Part shown: piece by piece, positions 35,001 through 43,906 of the stretch | Position numbering within the stretch: position 1 is the stretch's first letter | Layout: each line of letters starts with the position of its first letter | Source of the DNA: Leishmania donovani | Lineage: Eukaryota; Euglenozoa; Kinetoplastea; Trypanosomatida; Trypanosomatidae | Length of the DNA: 64,000 bases | Reading direction: 5' to 3' | NCBI RefSeq assembly: GCF_000227135.1 | Contig: NC_018242.1 | Location: 380,426-444,425, forward strand | Position numbers and translations under genes: made by a program | The notes under the pieces: model-generated | The model's input: the letters and a program-made list of their open reading frames with translations, nothing else | What the model was told of the DNA's origin: nothing | Database searches by the model: none

Positions 35001-35696
35001 ACCGCTGAAGTTTGCTCCCTGCTCGCCGTTGCCCTCATCGGCCTCTAAGCCCACGCCGCCTCCCTGATGGGCGCGCTCTTGCTGGTGCTGCTCGTCGTCG
35101 TTCTCGCCACGCTGCCCCGACGGGCACGAGGCGTTGATGAGTGTGACGAAAGAGGGGAGAGAGAGATACATAAACTCTTTGCCGCGTGACGGGGAGATGC
35201 CTGCTTCCGCATCGCCACCAACGTCGCCGTTGCTCCGCCGAGCGGCCGCCGACTCCGATGCCGTGTCCAGTGACCCCGCTTCATCGCCCCTGTTGCTACT
35301 CCTGCCTCCGTCGACGGCGAACGGGTGCCGCTGCTGCGTCTGTGCGTAGTGCTCTCTCAATAGCGACACGATCGACGCCACCTCCGGCTGCCGCGGCGCT
35401 TCATCCAGCCTCACGGCGAGGTGGCACACGTCCCGCAGCAGTGCGTCGTTCTCCGCAGCCGCGTTGGACTCAGCGGCCTCCTGCAGGGCGCCGAAGTCGT
35501 CGAGAAAGGGCAGGAGAGCACCGAAGAGAAACGCATTCCACTTTTGCTGCCGGTCGCGCGAGGCGATGCCCATTCGCTGCCACACCGCGTATACACGCTT
35601 GGCGACGGCAGAGAGCTGCTGCACCGCAGGCGCGACGCGCGGGTCCGCTACATCTGTCGCGGCATCGATCGCAGGTGCGGCGGATGCGCGACGCAT
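32079..35696 (-). CDS. Candidate MAP65/Ase1/PRC1-family microtubule crosslinker
   Basis: A 1,205-residue coiled-coil protein from the ATG at 35696. Several blocks follow the MAP65/Ase1/PRC1 family in order. These are an N-terminal helix with VYAVWQRMGIASRDRQQKW (PRC1 has IWELIGIPEDQR), RLQRLADNRLQVLQLL, and VSGITAYGTHQDLTLTRIQA leading to LDTLEVLWRAM (family: ...LWNLMDT). Next comes LSTQQDILVEKTMGRLRDVY (family: KK..ELEEIY). Near residue 917 is LLQEEKARRRVAKELPRI (family: LL.EEK.R.R..KELP), then about 68 residues later WIHGQRVRDLL (family: F...GERYLDLL). A basic Ser/Pro/Arg-rich tail follows, as in family members that bind microtubules. These proteins bundle antiparallel microtubules. Long low-complexity insertions make it about twice the usual length. 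Function is inferred. Confidence 0.75.
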   Translation of the reverse strand: MRRASAAPAIDAATDVADPRVAPAVQQLSAVAKRVYAVWQRMGIASRDRQQKWNAFLFGALLPFLDDFGALQEAAESNAAAENDALLRDVCHLAVRLDEAPRQPEVASIVSLLREHYAQTQQRHPFAVDGGRSSNRGDEAGSLDTASESAAARRSNGDVGGDAEAGISPSRGKEFMYLSLPSFVTLINASCPSGQRGENDDEQHQQERAHQGGGVGLEADEGNGEQGANFSGGDAHIAAAHALRRLLHNNTHEGVRRQLQAELGRLQRLADNRLQVLQLLCKQRAMINRSAQEQVVLRAAYRAKYLSNEEEGGSSELGKRVSLDWESAVDRRLQTTVAVGATSTRSSGFVSPLTSPKTSGVAAALVAPSSDKCEESSSSSGGNEEADAIASLINRPTTSLQDATREELQLLLCAASCSLDTQYSLSGGDSNVDHAPLKHGGEGELGSSAWPTRSSTTVTTEARITAQTATSSTGVLAAAKGAGVHAKTVVRSPVGTPPGEAARATVLEVDVSGITAYGTHQDLTLTRIQAEAEAIVRSIDEHNCLMQLEAQEELHALDTLEVLWRAMSVQRPSPKASSPFSLPRRCKEEAESQGKASGSIHSNSPDENAVAWHAKTSICSPPLAPFKPEPYRQTTEEIVARYRQLHAAYVADVAAQQQQQPCPAAGVELLHAMPTPPPSLKSSTRLTSSAAVDDSDSAREQKNAHRTGGGLYLPPAVRQVLRAASYAPVLDYVRRARAAFQAHLSTQQDILVEKTMGRLRDVYEAYYAATGDKTYAVAPDGELRVAMEEELLETFQSEESAVPAARQQQRSDEVNEENASVVEAREAAAVAAPPPPSSPSGKVLLSFQRHLTACQQVREQAADEIEFLRLRLHIIEQAAPLVHNYQEIVREEAEMRATSRERLLNKKVNMAKQLLQEEKARRRVAKELPRIVNHLKELVAAWDALQAATDPREDTADVGSCHNIGPDAPVSSPPTSAKAELWIHGQRVRDLLTASQSTAAPLVSRVRGRSASSPPPLRSHPPVRSVSPVPPELVRHRVEKRLAGPDRGASAHPSRKGSPTPAHTPLSRRGTTPLVAASAASQPLPGRHRAAGVSNRGGKNGAASAERPGDPLRSHNNTTSPAVRSHTPPRSQPTARSHKPASFRPLPPRVPSSSPPPLLPHRGLSPVSSNRNLQTHKRIAHPSTSPSPSSKSATTTTRFDRAPVA

Positions 35697-36931
35697 AGGG
35701 TGGGCGGGGGGGGCGAATGGTGCACAGGCTGCAGCTCGCGGCTGAGGCGACCCTATTACTTTGCACGCTTTTCGAGGCGTATCGAGAGAGGGAGGGGGGA
35801 TGGAGGAGGAGGAGGAGGAGGAGGGGGGGTGCAGCCGTACAGAAGCGTCTGATATATATGTATGTATGGTTTGCCCTTTTCTCAAGGAGACAACGGCGTC
35901 AGGTCTGTCTGTCGTTGTGCCCCTCTACCGTCGTGCGTCTCTACGGTGGTGGGGGAAGCGTAAGGGGCACTTACGCACGGCACGCACGCGGACCTGTACA
36001 ACGCACGCGCAGCCTGCTCCCGTGGAAGAGCTGCGAAACGAAACAAGTGGCGCAGCGCTTTCCTTGCGTGCCCCCAAAAAAGACATGCAGAACAGAAGAA
36101 GAGTAAGATGAGTAGGTGGTGCTGTGCAGTGGTGCCGCGTGGCGGCGGGGGGCGGTCGTGTAGGGTCCTACCACACGCGATCCGCGATACGGAGCGCGGT
36201 TAGACGAGGAGGAGGAGGGAGCGAGAGGTGAAAAGGGAAAGACATCGAGTCCGTGGGCGAGAGAAAGGTGTGTGCATGGGTGCACACGCTGAAAGGCTGC
36301 GCTCATGCGGGAGATGGGCGTCCAGATCCGCAAGCATGTCCACGGCGGTGGGAGTGGTGGTGAGGCGGGTAGAGAGAGCGAGAGGGGGAGGGGAGGTGAT
36401 GAAGCCACAGCGAAACATGAGCAACAAAAGGCAGGCAGCTGCAGCAAGAGGGCAGAGGGATGCCCAAGAGGGCGAAGACTTGGAGACACGCCACTTCGCC
36501 CTCCCTCCCCCCAACAATATTTGCGATACCACCGTTATCGTCTCGTTCGTCTTTCAGAGTGAAATGAGGAAAGAAGCGGCGCTGTGCGTACGGACCCGGA
36601 CGGGAGGGAGAGGGAGAGAGACAAGCCGGAGAGGGAGGGAGGCAGGTGGGCATATCATCATTGGTGATCGTAACGAAAACAGAAAGAATGCACGCGCGAG
36701 CACACATGCACACGCACACAAGATGATGACAGAAGATCGTTCGCTCTCTCTCTCACGCGCGCCCGCCAGCGCGCTTACTTCGTCACTCCGTCATGTCCAT
36801 GCGCACACGCACTAAAAAAAAGAAACATGAAAGACAATCAAAACGAGAGCACGTGTGCGCGGTTGCTGTTCTTCCGTTCCTTGTCCCGCAGCTGTCCGTC
36901 TCTCGCTGCCTTCGTCGATGCCCCCCGCCCG
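35697..36931. other. Intergenic with GGA repeat
   Basis: A GGA repeat (about 35802-35824) is a CCT tract on the transcribed strand, upstream of the PRC1-like gene. The rest is 3'-flanking sequence of RPS3 rich in GAGAGAGG. No gene seen. Confidence 0.6.
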
Positions 36932-37581
36932 TTACTCAGATGCGGTGATCTGCTTCGGCTCAATGACGGTGATGACGTCCGGCAGCGGCTCCGACGGGCC
37001 GTTGCGGCCAGTCGAGTCACCGGGCAGCATGATCTTGACCTTGACACCGATGCAGCCGGCGCGCATGTAGCAGTGGCGGCAGGCGGAGTCGACGAACGAC
37101 TTGTGAGCCGTACCGGACTTGATCATGTAGCCGTCGCGGAAGGTCATGCTCTTCGCACGCTGGCCCTTGATCTTTCCACCGACGGTGACCTCGCAGCCCT
37201 TGGCACCAGACTCCATGACGTAGCGGATGATGCCCATGGCGGCGCGGCGCACCTGCAGGTTGCTCAGGAGCTTGAAGCGAAGGGACTCCACCTGCGCCAT
37301 CGCAGNNNNNNNNNNNNNNNNNNNNNNNNNNNNNNNNNNNNNNNNNNNNNNNNNNNNNNNNNNNNNNNNNNNNNNNNNNNNNNNNNNNNNNNNCGGCCGT
37401 TCACGCCGAGCACCTCACGGGTCTTCGTCGCCTTGATCACGATCTCCGTGCGGAGCGTCGTGACATGGTAAGAGACACCGGAGAAGCCCTCTTCGGCCAG
37501 CTCGCGCTTGAGAAACTCAAACAGCTCGGCGTAGAACACGCCATCGCGAATGATCATGCGCTTCTTAGAGAGCGGGCCCAT
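36932..37581 (-). CDS. RPS3: 40S ribosomal protein S3 (uS3), interrupted by an assembly gap
   Basis: The N-terminal part (37581-37394) reads MGPLSKKRMIIRDGVFYAEL and on through FLKRELAEEGFSGV, the KH-domain part of S3. The C-terminal part (37305-36932) contains GKIKGQRAKSMTF and GVKVKIMLPGDSTGRNGP, the conserved S3 tail. Ns at 37306-37393 remove about 30 residues. The two sides need a gap of 3n+2 bases to stay in frame, so the 88 Ns are not the true length; 98 would fit a protein of about 219 residues. S3 sits at the mRNA entry channel of the small subunit. Confidence 0.95.
37306..37393. other. Assembly gap (88 N) inside RPS3
   Basis: The flanking RPS3 coding sequence shows that the real missing length is not 88 modulo 3. 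The gap is technical, not a gene break. Confidence 0.9.
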
Positions 37582-37610
37582 TTTCTCTGCGGGGTGAGAG
37601 AGAGAGAGAT
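37582..37610 (-). promoter_or_regulatory. Likely trans-splice acceptor of RPS3
   Basis: Minus strand reads CATCTCTCTCTCTCTCACCC and then CGCAG just before AGAAA-ATG. This is a strong CT tract directly followed by AG, giving an unusually short 5'UTR of about 5 nt if the first AG is used. Confidence 0.55.
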
Positions 37611-37761
37611 GCTTCCCAGAAGAACAGCGTCACTGCTCGGCGGCAGCGCACCGGATGATGTATCAGTGCAGTGGCGTGCATGTGCGCAAGGCCATGGAAA
37701 GAGATAAAGAGGGAGGGTGGTAGGGAAGTGATGAGCGGATGGGTGTTGCACAGAAGGGAGG

Positions 37762-37780
37762 CATGCCTCCATGAGGCATG
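37762..37780. repeat. Perfect 8-bp inverted repeat with 3-nt loop
   Basis: CATGCCTC-CAT-GAGGCATG. It could fold as a small hairpin in the RNA upstream of the RPS3 acceptor. Function unknown; may be chance. Confidence 0.6.
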
Positions 37781-37919
37781 TCACCCTCACCACAGTGTAC
37801 TTGCCGATCCGTGCCAGTCTGCCCAGATCTAACCTGGCAGAGACAGACACCGAGAATGACGCGGCCAGCACTCACGGGGAGGTGAGGAACCAGAGAAGGG
37901 GCATCGCAAGACGGTGGGG

Positions 37920-38010
37920 GTGGTGACCTCCAATATCGACAAAAGAACCACAGGCGATGTCTTTCTCGTCTCCACAACACGTGCGTATGTGCGTGCGCGT
38001 GCTTGTGTGT
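37920..38010 (-). repeat. Dispersed repeat copy A (possibly SIDER-like)
   Basis: On the minus strand a core reading GTGTTGTGGAGACGAGAAAG and then ACATCGCCTGTGGT matches the core at 63255-63310 with about 34 of 38 positions identical, and both are preceded by CA-rich sequence. It lies downstream of the decayed gene at 38.2-39.5 kb, that is, in 3'UTR position. Degenerate SIDER retroposons are known from Leishmania 3'UTRs; the assignment is inferred. Confidence 0.5.
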
Positions 38011-38230
38011 GCCCCGTCTCTCTCTCTCCCTCTCCCTCTCCCCCCGTGTGCCATGGCAGGTGCACGTCGTGCCACGAGACAGAACATCAGCCAAAAAGAC
38101 AAAGGAATCGTGCCTAAAGCGTGCCGGTGTGATGATGATCATGGGGGAGGCTAACAAGTCTGCACGCGTACGCCGAGCGGGGTGACGTTACCTTCGTCTG
38201 TGGCGAGGAAGTGGTGCGCACATCACACAT

Positions 38231-39473
38231 CTATGTGTATAATATACTCGGAAGAGAAAGACGACCGACGAAGGCGGGGGCGGGGTCACGACTGGCCGCA
38301 TTCCTGGCCGTCACGCGCGCCATCTTGCACACCTTGACGCAGCCCTTCACGGCCAAATTTGCCGAGGAAGAGGAGAAAGCGAGATGGACGCTGTGGGCGG
38401 AGATGTGGAGGTGACTGCTGAACTTCGTGAAGGCTGCCTCCATGGGCACACTCACACCGACCGAGGTGATGGCGGCGCAGAGCAAGGAAGCGGTGCCCTT
38501 CCGCAGAGCGGCAAGCGGGCGCACATCTGGTGGAGTGGCACTCGCGACAGGCAGCGCCTGTGCTCCAAAGGGCAATCGGTGTCATCTTGATGACGGACGT
38601 CGCGATGGCTTTCGCCAGTGCACGGTCAGCTGCCCAGTTCCACAAGATCGATGCCACTCGCCAACGACACCAGAAAGGCATACTAGCAGTATGCCAGCGT
38701 AAAGTTCAGCTCCACACGCATGAGCACGGCTAGGATCGAAATGCATAGCTGGTATGCTATGTGGAAGGTGGCCGGGCCCAGCACGGCTGGGGGAGAGGCA
38801 AGGACGTTCTACATCGCATAGAAGACCGCTGGAGGGCATGCACGGACGCCTTCCAGAAGAGCTGGCAGCGAATTTGCGCTTGAAGGGGCGACAGCGAGAA
38901 CGTATTTGCTGACTCGGCCGTCTTGCCATCCCTGCGCGCATCCGCATTTACCTGCGCTGCTTCCTTTGTAGCTGCCGTGGCCGAGTTCGCCAACGCACGT
39001 TCCTCTAGTCCAGATCGGCCCGTCACCGCCACCAAGACACTCGCCCTCGACTTCACGACGGCGACACTGCCCGGAGTGTGCAAGCCGATAAAGACAGCGT
39101 CGCTACCGCTTTTCGGCGCAGCCGGGCTCCTCATCGTTCTGATCGTGAGAAGGCTTGACAGCAAGCAACACGCGTTCCGCGTCGTCAGCGGTGTCTAGTT
39201 CGTCGCCGAAGTTCTTCGGGCCTGAGCCCTCCACTGTGCAGGGGCAGGAGTGTATGCCATCCTACAAGAGTGACACCAGCCGCTTCCGTAGCTCCACCGT
39301 GGCTAGCGTGTGCGCGGCATCAAATCTATTTAATCGGGATGCTGCCGACGCCGGCTCGCCAATACCACTGCTGCTGTGACGCCCTTCTTGCTGCACATAG
39401 ACGCCTTAGGTGGTGGGTGCCGCACTCCGCACCGACAAGGGGATCGAAGCGATGAAGGCGAAGCTGCTGGCAT
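38231..39473 (-). pseudogene. Decayed protein-coding gene between RPS3 and Erv
   Basis: Minus-strand sequence that looks coding but is broken into several frames. It opens with MPAASPSSLRS (ATG at 39473), shifts to SRLNRFDAAHTLATVELRKR followed by a TAG stop, continues with NFGDELDTADDAERVLLAVK, shifts again to SGSDAVFIGLHTPGS and AANSATAATKEAAQ-like sequence, then to hydrophobic segments (FHIAYQLCISILAVLMRVEL), and ends with SLLCAAITSVGVSVPMEAAF. At least three frameshifts and several stops are visible. The hydrophobic parts suggest a small membrane protein. I cannot name the family. Sequencing error is unlikely to explain so many breaks. Confidence 0.55.
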
Positions 39474-40162
39474 GGTGGGAAGGGCTTGGCGCGTACGTCG
39501 GCCTCGTGCATGCTCTTCGTAATGCGTTGACACCCTCCGCTGGCTGCCCTCTCTGACAGAAATGAAGCGGCGAAGAGACTCGCGCAGCAGACACGGCTGC
39601 GAAACCACTCAAAACATCACCAACAACGGTAGAGATGGGTGGGGAGGGGTGAGAGGCTTCCGGTGCACGTGCGCCCGTGCTGACGTCTGCGTATGCATGC
39701 ATGGATGGAACTCATCGAGAGGGGAGGGGGGGCAGAATACGAGCGACTCGCACGCACGGAGGGAAGGGGAGGTGAAGGGGTGCGTCACGGTTTTTCATGG
39801 ACGCAACGCGACGACAATATGTAGCTAAAGCGCGCACATATCGCGTGTGAGCAGAGGGCGCCGAGGTTGCCGCTTGCTCACTTGCAAAGAGCGGATCTCT
39901 TGTGGCTGCACCACCTTCGCCACGTGCGTGTGTGCTTGTGTGGGTGTGGGCGGCTCTTCACCACCTCTCCACATATCCACTCCACCGTCCGCGAGTCATC
40001 ATGATTAACCATACGTATGTGCCTCTCCCTCCTCCCTTCCCGCTGGTTCGCTCGGCGAGTTTGAAGGCCGCCCACACATACACACACACACACACACACA
40101 TACACATACACATATGTGTAAGTGTATGCGTCAACAGAGGATAACACCCATGTGCAGGCTCG
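39474..40162. other. Intergenic, no gene seen
   Basis: Holds a CA/TA tract (about 40076-40110) near the Erv 3' end. No other feature recognised. Confidence 0.6.
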
Positions 40163-41101
40163 CTAGTGCTTGAGTTCTTCGTCCTCTGGGCAGTACACTT
40201 GACACCGCTTTAGACGCTTGAGAACGGCATCGATGTCGGTGTCGTCATCGGCGGCCTTGCCGCGTGACGGGGTGGGCGTCAGAAAGCTGTTGTGCGCCTC
40301 CGAGGTGGAGGTGGACCAGCTGTGGCGGGGATGGGCAGCACCAACGTCAGACGCGGCTGCCGCCACCGCACCTGTCGATGGGGCCTTCAGTGCGCCTGAG
40401 GAGGAGATGCTCGGCTCGTGCTGCGTAGTCGGAGGCGGAGATGACGAGCTCGTACCCGGAGGTGCGTTGCTCTTGGCTGCATGTGTTCCTAAGACTGGCT
40501 TGCGAAAGATTCGCCAGCTCCACAAGCCGCCATCTACTTTCTTCGATGCTGCCTCACTTGCGGTTCGCCAAGCTACAGCTTCGTTCGGGGCCGCCTCGTG
40601 GGCGTGCAGCCCGGACCTGCTGAAGCGTTGTTCCTCCTCTTGCTGACTATGCTTCGCCTCCTTCGCTGTGGACTTCTCCCGGTCCGACGCCGCCAGCTGC
40701 TCCTCGATCATTGGCATATCCTCCATCTTGTTTGGGTACCCGGGGTGCCACCGACGCAGCACCACGCTAGGGGAGCAGTCGAATACGTCCTTGCCAAGCC
40801 GCACATTCACGTCGTTGTGCATCTCACAAACGTATCGTGAGACGGTGAGCTTGTCGCGCACGTCTGGCGGGTGGTCGCGCACGTACTCCCGCATGTGGTA
40901 GGCACACCAGCTGCACGCGTACACGTGCGCCCACGACTCAATAAAGTTCTTCATCGCAGTCTGCTGCACGGCGGACGGCTTGTACGGGTAGACGGCAGCC
41001 GAGGAGTGGAGGATGTTCCATCCCGACATGCCCAACTCCAGTGGCGTCGGGCACGCACCAGGGATGGTGGTGAGGCGCTCGTGTACGTCGTCGTCCGACA
41101 T
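40163..41101 (-). CDS. ERV1: Erv/ALR-type FAD sulfhydryl oxidase with kinetoplastid C-terminal domain
   Basis: A 312-residue mitochondrial intermembrane-space thiol oxidase that makes disulfides in imported proteins. The Erv core is at about 20-115: WNILHSSAAVYP (FAD contact), the active-site CSWC at C63/C66, and the structural pair C92-x16-C109 within CEMHNDVNV. Residues 145-285 are a hydrophilic, low-complexity linker. The C-terminus ends with RLKRCQVYCPEDEELKH, a CxxxC pair at C300/C304. That pair and Cys17 are the extra cysteines described for Leishmania Erv, whose C-terminal 'KISS' domain replaces the usual N-terminal shuttle. Trypanosomatids are reported to lack Mia40, which makes this enzyme central to the pathway. 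The start at 41101 puts Cys at position 17 as expected. Confidence 0.93.
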   Translation of the reverse strand: MSDDDVHERLTTIPGACPTPLELGMSGWNILHSSAAVYPYKPSAVQQTAMKNFIESWAHVYACSWCAYHMREYVRDHPPDVRDKLTVSRYVCEMHNDVNVRLGKDVFDCSPSVVLRRWHPGYPNKMEDMPMIEEQLAASDREKSTAKEAKHSQQEEEQRFSRSGLHAHEAAPNEAVAWRTASEAASKKVDGGLWSWRIFRKPVLGTHAAKSNAPPGTSSSSPPPTTQHEPSISSSGALKAPSTGAVAAAASDVGAAHPRHSWSTSTSEAHNSFLTPTPSRGKAADDDTDIDAVLKRLKRCQVYCPEDEELKH

Positions 41102-41990
41102 GGATGATTCGTACGGAGCGAGAGAGAGAGCGAGAATGGATCTTGGCTATGACGACGGGCACCGCTTGTTGGTGCGTGTGCGTGGTCTTAATGAGGGTAA
41201 TAAGGAGATTGTGGGGCTCGGTGAGCGAGCAGGGAGGGAGGGGGAAGGGACGGCGATTGGTGAAAAGGGTGAGAGATGTGGATGCGTATGGTGCGCTCTT
41301 GTGCTTAGAGAGGCGAAGGGAGGCGAGCACAGCGAGGTACAAGCAACACTGAAAACAATGAGGAGTGAGCGGGCCAGGTGAGGTGAAGGGAGCCAACCAA
41401 AACAGCGACACCGGGAAGCAAAACAGACGCGCACGCACACACATACACATTCATCTCTGCTGCCCACACTGCTTATGTGCGCTTCTCTTCTCTTCTACGT
41501 TTACGGGTTGTATTATCCCATCCCAATCACGGGCGCGACACGCGTTGATCGCTGAGTTGAGGAAGAATCAGCACACACACAAAAGACCTATACACGCATA
41601 CATGTACACATATACACTTATACGTACATATGAATGTATATGTATGGGCGTATATATATATATATGTGTGTGTGTAGTAGGTACACACACACACCCATAT
41701 ACATATGTGTGTATATATATATATATATGTATACACTGTATACGCACATATATATATATATATGAATATATAGGTATATATACCTACGTACATGCACGCA
41801 CTGCACCCACGCGGAGCCGATCCAGTAGACGAATGAGGGGGAGGGGGAGGGTAGAGAACAGCTGTTCACGGACACCCACGCACGGACATAGGATGCTTAC
41901 AGAGCCCTTGCGCGTGCACCTCTCCCTCTCACACTCACACACACACACCACGCCTTGGCTTTTGGCACCTTTCACTATCCCCATGAAGTC
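41102..41990. other. Intergenic with long TA/CA simple-sequence tract
   Basis: The spacer between UBA5 and Erv; see the repeat at 41567-41790. No gene seen. Confidence 0.65.
41567..41790. repeat. TA/CA alternating simple-sequence tract
   Basis: About 220 bases of alternating purine-pyrimidine sequence (runs of TA, CA and TG), in the 3' flank of UBA5. Such sequence can adopt Z-DNA or cruciform structure, but no function is shown. Confidence 0.85.
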
Positions 41991-43193
41991 CTACTGGATG
42001 GCCTTCATGCGTGCCATGAGTTCCTCAACAGACGCACCGGCCATCTTGACGTACTTGTCCTCATCTTCGACCGCGGCGTTGTCTGCTGCAGTGCCAGCGT
42101 ACGCGTACTCCAGCCCGCTCTCGCCCTCCCCGTTGCTGCCCAGTAGCGCAGCGGCGATATTCGCCACCCCACTGTGGACAGTGAGGGAGTCCTTGCCTTC
42201 GGCTTCCACCGTGATGTCCCACTCGGCCGCGCACGCCTTCGCCCGCGCCTGCGCTGCCTGCCGCTCCTTCTCCGCACGGTCTGCGCGCGCCTTGCGCGCG
42301 GTATAGAGCGGGTGCGCCGCCTCACCCATTTTCCGAACCTTAGCCGCGTAGGCGGCCTGCCGCTCCCCGCACAGCGCGTTGCGGCACTCCGGGTTTGCCT
42401 TCAGCTCGACACGGGGGAAGTGGTCGCGCATGGCGTCGTAGCCGACATACTCGGAGACATCGCCGAATTGGAGGAGGTACTTGAGCGTGTTCTGCGCCAG
42501 GAAGCCAGCAACGATGCCCATAGTGGTCGGCAGCGAGGCCGCGCAGACGCCCTCCCGCTTCGCCTCTGGCAAGCCGGTAGCGACCACGAGCGGTGGACAG
42601 CACTCATAGCAGGGGGTGACGCCGGGAAGCAGCAGCTGAATGTGTCCGCTGACGGCGTTCTCGGCGACGCCACTCTCCATCCACGGCACCTCGTACGTCA
42701 GGCACGCGAGATTCACAGTGAGGCGTGCCTGGAAGTTGTCGACGCAACACAGCAGGAGGTCGATCGGTGAGTTGGGGCTGACGCCGCCCTTCGTGAGCGC
42801 TTCCGAGAAGCGTTGCCAGTGCTCTGTCGAGGTAATGTTGTAGGCGTGCGGCTCGATGACTGTGTCGGGGTTGATGCCCTCGAGGGTCTCCTTGGCGGCC
42901 TCGACTTTCTTCATCCCCTGCTGTTCGGGGCGGTAGAAGAGACGGTTCATGTTCGCCATCTCCACCGTATCGTAGTCGAAGAGAAGGAGCTTGCCAATGC
43001 CGCAGCGCGTCAACATCTCCGCCACGACGGAGCCGACGCCGCCGGCGCCGATGATGGCAACCGCCTTGTCGCGAATGCTCTCGTAATCGTCCACGACCCC
43101 CATCCGCTGCAGCGCCATCAGGCGGCTGTAGGGGTTATCGTCGCGCACCTCGGCGCTGAACCTCTTCGGCGCCGGGGAGGAGGATAAGGGCAT
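41991..43193 (-). CDS. UBA5: UBA5-type E1 enzyme (UFM1 activation)
   Basis: A 400-residue E1-like enzyme that adenylates UFM1 and passes it to its E2 (UFC1). The adenylation domain begins with AVAIIGAGGVGSVVAEML (ATP loop at 49-55) and continues with LLLFDYDTVEMANMNRLFYR. The catalytic cysteine is C217 in REGVCAASLPTTMGIVAG, the motif that holds Cys250 in human UBA5. A zinc-type CYEC is at 195-198, with its partner pair lying near ECRNALC. The C-terminal third is helical with Ala/Arg-rich sequence and an acidic end (AAVEDEDKYVKMAGAS), where the UFM1- and UFC1-interacting segments sit in other species. The UFM1 pathway is known in Leishmania. The start at 43193 is the first ATG. Confidence 0.93.
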   Translation of the reverse strand: MPLSSSPAPKRFSAEVRDDNPYSRLMALQRMGVVDDYESIRDKAVAIIGAGGVGSVVAEMLTRCGIGKLLLFDYDTVEMANMNRLFYRPEQQGMKKVEAAKETLEGINPDTVIEPHAYNITSTEHWQRFSEALTKGGVSPNSPIDLLLCCVDNFQARLTVNLACLTYEVPWMESGVAENAVSGHIQLLLPGVTPCYECCPPLVVATGLPEAKREGVCAASLPTTMGIVAGFLAQNTLKYLLQFGDVSEYVGYDAMRDHFPRVELKANPECRNALCGERQAAYAAKVRKMGEAAHPLYTARKARADRAEKERQAAQARAKACAAEWDITVEAEGKDSLTVHSGVANIAAALLGSNGEGESGLEYAYAGTAADNAAVEDEDKYVKMAGASVEELMARMKAIQ

Positions 43194-43906
43194 GGCTGTG
43201 ACGAGGAAGAGGGAGGCGGCAATCGACGGTCGAGGCGAGGCTTCGATGACGGCGGCTGCTTACCTTGTAGGCGCGAAATAGTAAAGGATCCAGAGTCGCT
43301 CCAAGCGCGCAACCTTTAGCGCAAGACGTCCGCGCACACGTGATCCGCGGACTTTTGTGTGTGTCTTGCCGCGGCGAGGTTGGGAGCTGATGCCGGTGGC
43401 TAGTGCAGGGCAGTCCGTGTATGTGTGCTTGCAGTGCGCGGTGCGGCTCGCCACAACACAAGAAACCAAAATAGCGAAGAGGGGCACATGCTAAGAGTAC
43501 GTGAAGTGGATAACCCCAACGGGGTGCTATCATTTGTGCGCGTGCACCGTTGCCGGCGCGCGTAGGCCGGTGATCGTCACGACACCCGCTTTACACGAGG
43601 AAGACAGCAGCGGAAAAAATGCTTCGGTGTCGCCGTGCGACGCCAAGCAACGCGGTCGGATGAGGTTCACTTCCCCTCGCCGACCGCTACGAGGCCCGTG
43701 TTTGTGCGTCCGCTTGTCTGCATGCGCGTGCGAGCCATCCAAGTGCACGCGTACAGTGTCACGCGAGCAGAGACGAGGGAGGGGGGAGGGGCGGAGAGAG
43801 GGAGTAGCGACACTGCCCGCCGCCACGCACTCCCTGCCCGCGGCACCACCACCATTTGCCTGTTTACTCCCCACCCACTCGCACTGTACTCATCATCATC
43901 GCCGGT
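43194..43906. other. Intergenic, no gene seen
   Basis: The spacer between the Rad9 stop and the UBA5 start. No repeats or genes of note. Confidence 0.6.

Noticed and set aside
35697..35885. N-terminal extension of the PRC1-like protein
   Set aside because: It begins with TTG and has no ATG before 35696; its sequence is Ser/Pro simple sequence from a CCT repeat.
38923..39198. Plus-strand frame (about 90 codons) in the decayed-gene region
   Set aside because: It is the reverse complement of a better minus-strand coding-like sequence, and all real genes in the window are on the minus strand.
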